From positions 1 to 14,575 of the forward strand of contig CALDMR010000083.1 in assembly GCA_937915065.1 (NCBI GenBank): a DNA stretch of 14,575 nt, given 5' to 3'. Shown one piece after another: positions 13,176 through 14,575 of the stretch. Below the pieces are notes generated by a model. The model ran no database searches, was not told the origin of the DNA, and worked only from the letters and a program-made list of their open reading frames with translations. The first letter of the stretch is position 1. The number at the start of each line of letters is the position of its first letter. A program made the position numbers and the translations under genes. Source of the stretch: an uncultured Clostridia bacterium. GTDB taxonomy: Bacteria; Bacillota; Clostridia; Oscillospirales; Oscillospiraceae.

Positions 13176-13219
13176 GCTATGTACCTCTTTCGCAGTTTTC
13201 TTTCGCCGCGCTATGTACA

Positions 13220-13243
13220 GGAGCACCTTACAACCGGTGCTCC
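13220..13243 (-). other. 8-bp hairpin with the yqzL-like stop codon in its loop
   Basis: On the minus strand GGAGCACC and GGTGCTCC form a perfect 8-bp stem around GGTTGTAA, so the TAA stop of the 33-residue gene is in the loop. No U-run follows, so it is not an obvious terminator. It may stabilise the upstream mRNA end or affect reading of the next gene. Role inferred only. Confidence 0.45.
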
Positions 13244-13329
13244 CCGCGCTCATTCAGCCTCCAGGTCAGGTAAAAGGCCGGCGCACCTGTTTGGCAGAAC
13301 AGCTCCCAATAGCCCTCTTCCCGCGGCAT
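13228..13329 (-). CDS. yqzL: YqzL-like micro-protein (33 residues) between era and recO
   Basis: A short open frame with ATG 13327-13329 and GAGGTGA six bases upstream encodes 33 residues ending in TAA. The core YWELFCQTGAPAFYL carries the pattern W-x-x-F-x-x-TG-x4-YL that I recall for the short YqzL family, whose Bacillus gene also lies between era and recO. Motif, ribosome site and position agree, although the product is shorter than the roughly 45-residue Bacillus protein. No function is established for the family. It lies 75 bp after era; the next gene starts 52 bp downstream. A nearby ATG seven bases upstream is in another frame. Confidence 0.75.
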   Translation of the reverse strand: MPREEGYWELFCQTGAPAFYLTWRLNERGEHRL

Positions 13330-13404
13330 ACGGCATCACCTCGCATATATAGCGTGGTCGTATTGTCCCCGGAGCATACCTGACAATTTTTTGCAGGATT
13401 CCCC

Positions 13405-14304
13405 TTACTTATCTCCCTGATAGCCAAAAGAGCGGATATAGTTCAAGTTATCGCGCCAATTCTCTTTTACCTTGACCCAGGTCTGCAAATACACCTTGGC
13501 GCCCATAAACTGCTCGATATCTTCACGGGCCATGGTGCTGATTTTTTTCAGCATTTCGCCGCCCTTGCCGATAAGAATGCCTTTGTGGCTGGCCTTTTCG
13601 CAGTAAATCGTCACATCCAGGTCGATGATGTCCGTATCATTGCGCTGGCTGAATTTGGTCACCTCAATGGCAACGCCGTGGGGCACTTCCCGCTGCAGGC
13701 AGTACAGGATCTTTTCCCGCACGATCTCGGCGCACACCTGCTGGTCCGGCTGATCGGTGGTCATATCCTCCGGAAACAGCTGAGGGCCCTCCACCGCATA
13801 GCCCTTCAGGGTGTTCAGCAGGTCGTCCAGCCCTTCATGAGTGCGGGCGGATACAGGAATGATCGCATCAAAGGCGTAGGCCTGCTGATAGGCGGCGATC
13901 ACTGCCAGCAGCTCCTCTTTTTTCACGGTATCGATCTTATTGATCACCAGCACTGCCTTCTCGCCGCTTTTTTTCATGCGGTCGATGATGATCTGCTCCG
14001 GCGTGCCCACATGGGCAATGGGCTCTACCAACATCATGACCACATCGATATCGCTCAGGCTGTCCTCCACCACCTTGACCATATAGTCTCCCAGGCGGTT
14101 CTGGGCCTTGTGCAGGCCCGGCGTGTCCACCAGCACCAACTGGGTGTCGCCGCTGTTGACCACGCCGTAAATACGGTTGCGGGTAGTCTGGGGTTTGTTG
14201 GACACAATGGCGATCTTCTCCCCCACCAGGGCGTTGGTCAAAGAAGATTTGCCCACATTGGGCCGGCCGCATACGGTAATCATCGCTTCTTTTGTAATCT
14301 GCAT
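13405..14304 (-). CDS. era: Era, GTPase in 30S ribosome assembly
   Basis: Era is an essential-type GTPase that binds the 3' end of 16S rRNA and helps 30S maturation, at the inner face of the membrane and on ribosomes. The 299-residue product has all G motifs: G1 GRPNVGKS at 13-20, G2 region NKPQTTRNR near 36-44, G3 DTPG at 60-63, G4 NKID at 122-125, and G5 SAR at 152-154. The C-terminal KH domain has ILIGKGGEMLKKI at about 243-255. ATG 14302-14304 is preferred since GAGGAT precedes it by about nine bases; an upstream in-frame TTG at 14334 has no ribosome site. It follows ybeY by 75 bp, as in many Bacillota, though the dgkA and cdd genes often found between them are absent. Confidence 0.97.
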   Translation of the reverse strand: MQITKEAMITVCGRPNVGKSSLTNALVGEKIAIVSNKPQTTRNRIYGVVNSGDTQLVLVDTPGLHKAQNRLGDYMVKVVEDSLSDIDVVMMLVEPIAHVGTPEQIIIDRMKKSGEKAVLVINKIDTVKKEELLAVIAAYQQAYAFDAIIPVSARTHEGLDDLLNTLKGYAVEGPQLFPEDMTTDQPDQQVCAEIVREKILYCLQREVPHGVAIEVTKFSQRNDTDIIDLDVTIYCEKASHKGILIGKGGEMLKKISTMAREDIEQFMGAKVYLQTWVKVKENWRDNLNYIRSFGYQGDK

Positions 14305-14379
14305 GGTTGTTTGATCCTCAACTTTCTTGAGCAATTTATTAGATTGATTAGGACGGTTTTCGCGTCCTGCTGCGTCTGC

Positions 14380-14575
14380 TTATCTTGGAATCTCCAGCTT
14401 TTCCATAATGGCATCCTCCCGGGCGCGCATCTGCCGCTTCTGGGGGCCCTCATCCAAATGGTCGTACCCCAGCAGGTGCAGCACGGAGTGGGTGACAAGA
14501 TAGGCCAGCTCCCGGCGGCCGGAGTGGCCGAATTCCAAAGCCTGGGCCTTGACCCGCTCCATGGAAAGCACCATA
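14380..14575 (-). CDS. ybeY: YbeY, endoribonuclease for rRNA maturation (C-terminal part, cut by window edge)
   Basis: YbeY is a zinc-dependent single-strand endoribonuclease involved in 16S rRNA 3' end maturation and ribosome quality control. The last 65 codons are visible. They include the family signature HSVLHLLGYDH, whose three histidines (H-x4-H-x5-H) bind the metal, and the usual tail RQMRAREDAIMEKL just before the stop. The N-terminal half lies outside the window. Its position immediately before era is typical. Confidence 0.95.
   Translation of the reverse strand, partial: MVLSMERVKAQALEFGHSGRRELAYLVTHSVLHLLGYDHLDEGPQKRQMRAREDAIMEKLEIPR

Noticed and set aside
13176..13218. Nine-base direct repeat GCTATGTAC at 13176-13184 and 13210-13218.
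   Set aside because: Too short and only two copies; it overlaps the ribosome site of the small membrane gene by chance-like placement, with no sign of a mobile element or attachment site.
13376..13401. ATTGTC...GACAAT hairpin followed by T-run on the plus strand after era.
   Set aside because: The stem is only six pairs with a long loop, and the T-run is on the plus strand, where no gene is transcribed. It is not a credible era terminator.
14313..14379. AGGACG/CGTCCT six-pair stem between ybeY and era as a possible terminator.
   Set aside because: Short stem with no U-run, and era follows closely as in related operons; more likely incidental.
1..14575. Search for CRISPR arrays, transposases, integrases, toxin-antitoxin pairs, tRNA genes or defence systems.
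   Set aside because: No regularly spaced repeats, terminal inverted repeats, tRNA-like cloverleaf or relevant protein motifs were seen; the region is core chromosome.

Overview
The window is a block of core bacterial housekeeping genes, all transcribed on the minus strand (right to left). Several features suggest a GC-rich member of the class Clostridia (Bacillota): an mraZ-rsmH-ftsL-pbp-murE cluster whose penicillin-binding protein carries two PASTA domains, a Gram-positive type HPr with both His15 and Ser46, MutS2 with a Smr tail, a YqzL-like micro-protein between era and recO, strong Shine-Dalgarno sites, and TTG/GTG starts. This placement is inference from family content and gene order; no 16S or other marker is present. 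No mobile element, CRISPR array, tRNA or rRNA was seen.

Layout in transcription order. (1) 14575-12212: end of ybeY (16S rRNA maturation), era (ribosome assembly GTPase), a 33-codon yqzL-like gene, a 73-residue two-helix membrane protein, and recO (recombinational repair), closely spaced or overlapping. (2) 12168-11746: an unrecognised membrane protein followed by a strong intrinsic terminator. (3) 11682-9289: mutS2. (4) 9024-8761: HPr (sugar phosphotransferase carrier and regulator) behind a plausible promoter and followed by a second strong terminator. (5) 8662-5231: uvrC (nucleotide excision repair), rsmD (16S rRNA methylation), coaD (coenzyme A synthesis) and a coiled-coil protein of the DivIVA/ATP-synthase-b-like type, ending at a 14-bp-stem terminator. 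(6) 5230-4645: a 586-bp non-coding region, AT-rich in its middle, holding the mraZ promoter and a set of MraZ-box-like repeats. (7) 4644-1: the division and cell-wall cluster mraZ, rsmH, ftsL, PASTA penicillin-binding protein and the start of murE.

The division cluster couples septum assembly (FtsL, transpeptidase) to precursor synthesis (MurE), with MraZ as probable autoregulator. The right half is ribosome maturation and DNA repair. The most useful non-routine observations are regulatory. The MraZ boxes are enclosed by an 8-bp inverted repeat. A 13-bp stem with a GAAA loop sits between ftsL and its penicillin-binding protein. Two terminators lie directly in front of genes (uvrC, mutS2) with almost no room for a new promoter. 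An unassigned structured and G-rich segment lies upstream of mraZ. I saw no clear sign of a new multi-gene system; the window is mostly ordinary chromosomal core with two membrane proteins of unknown function.
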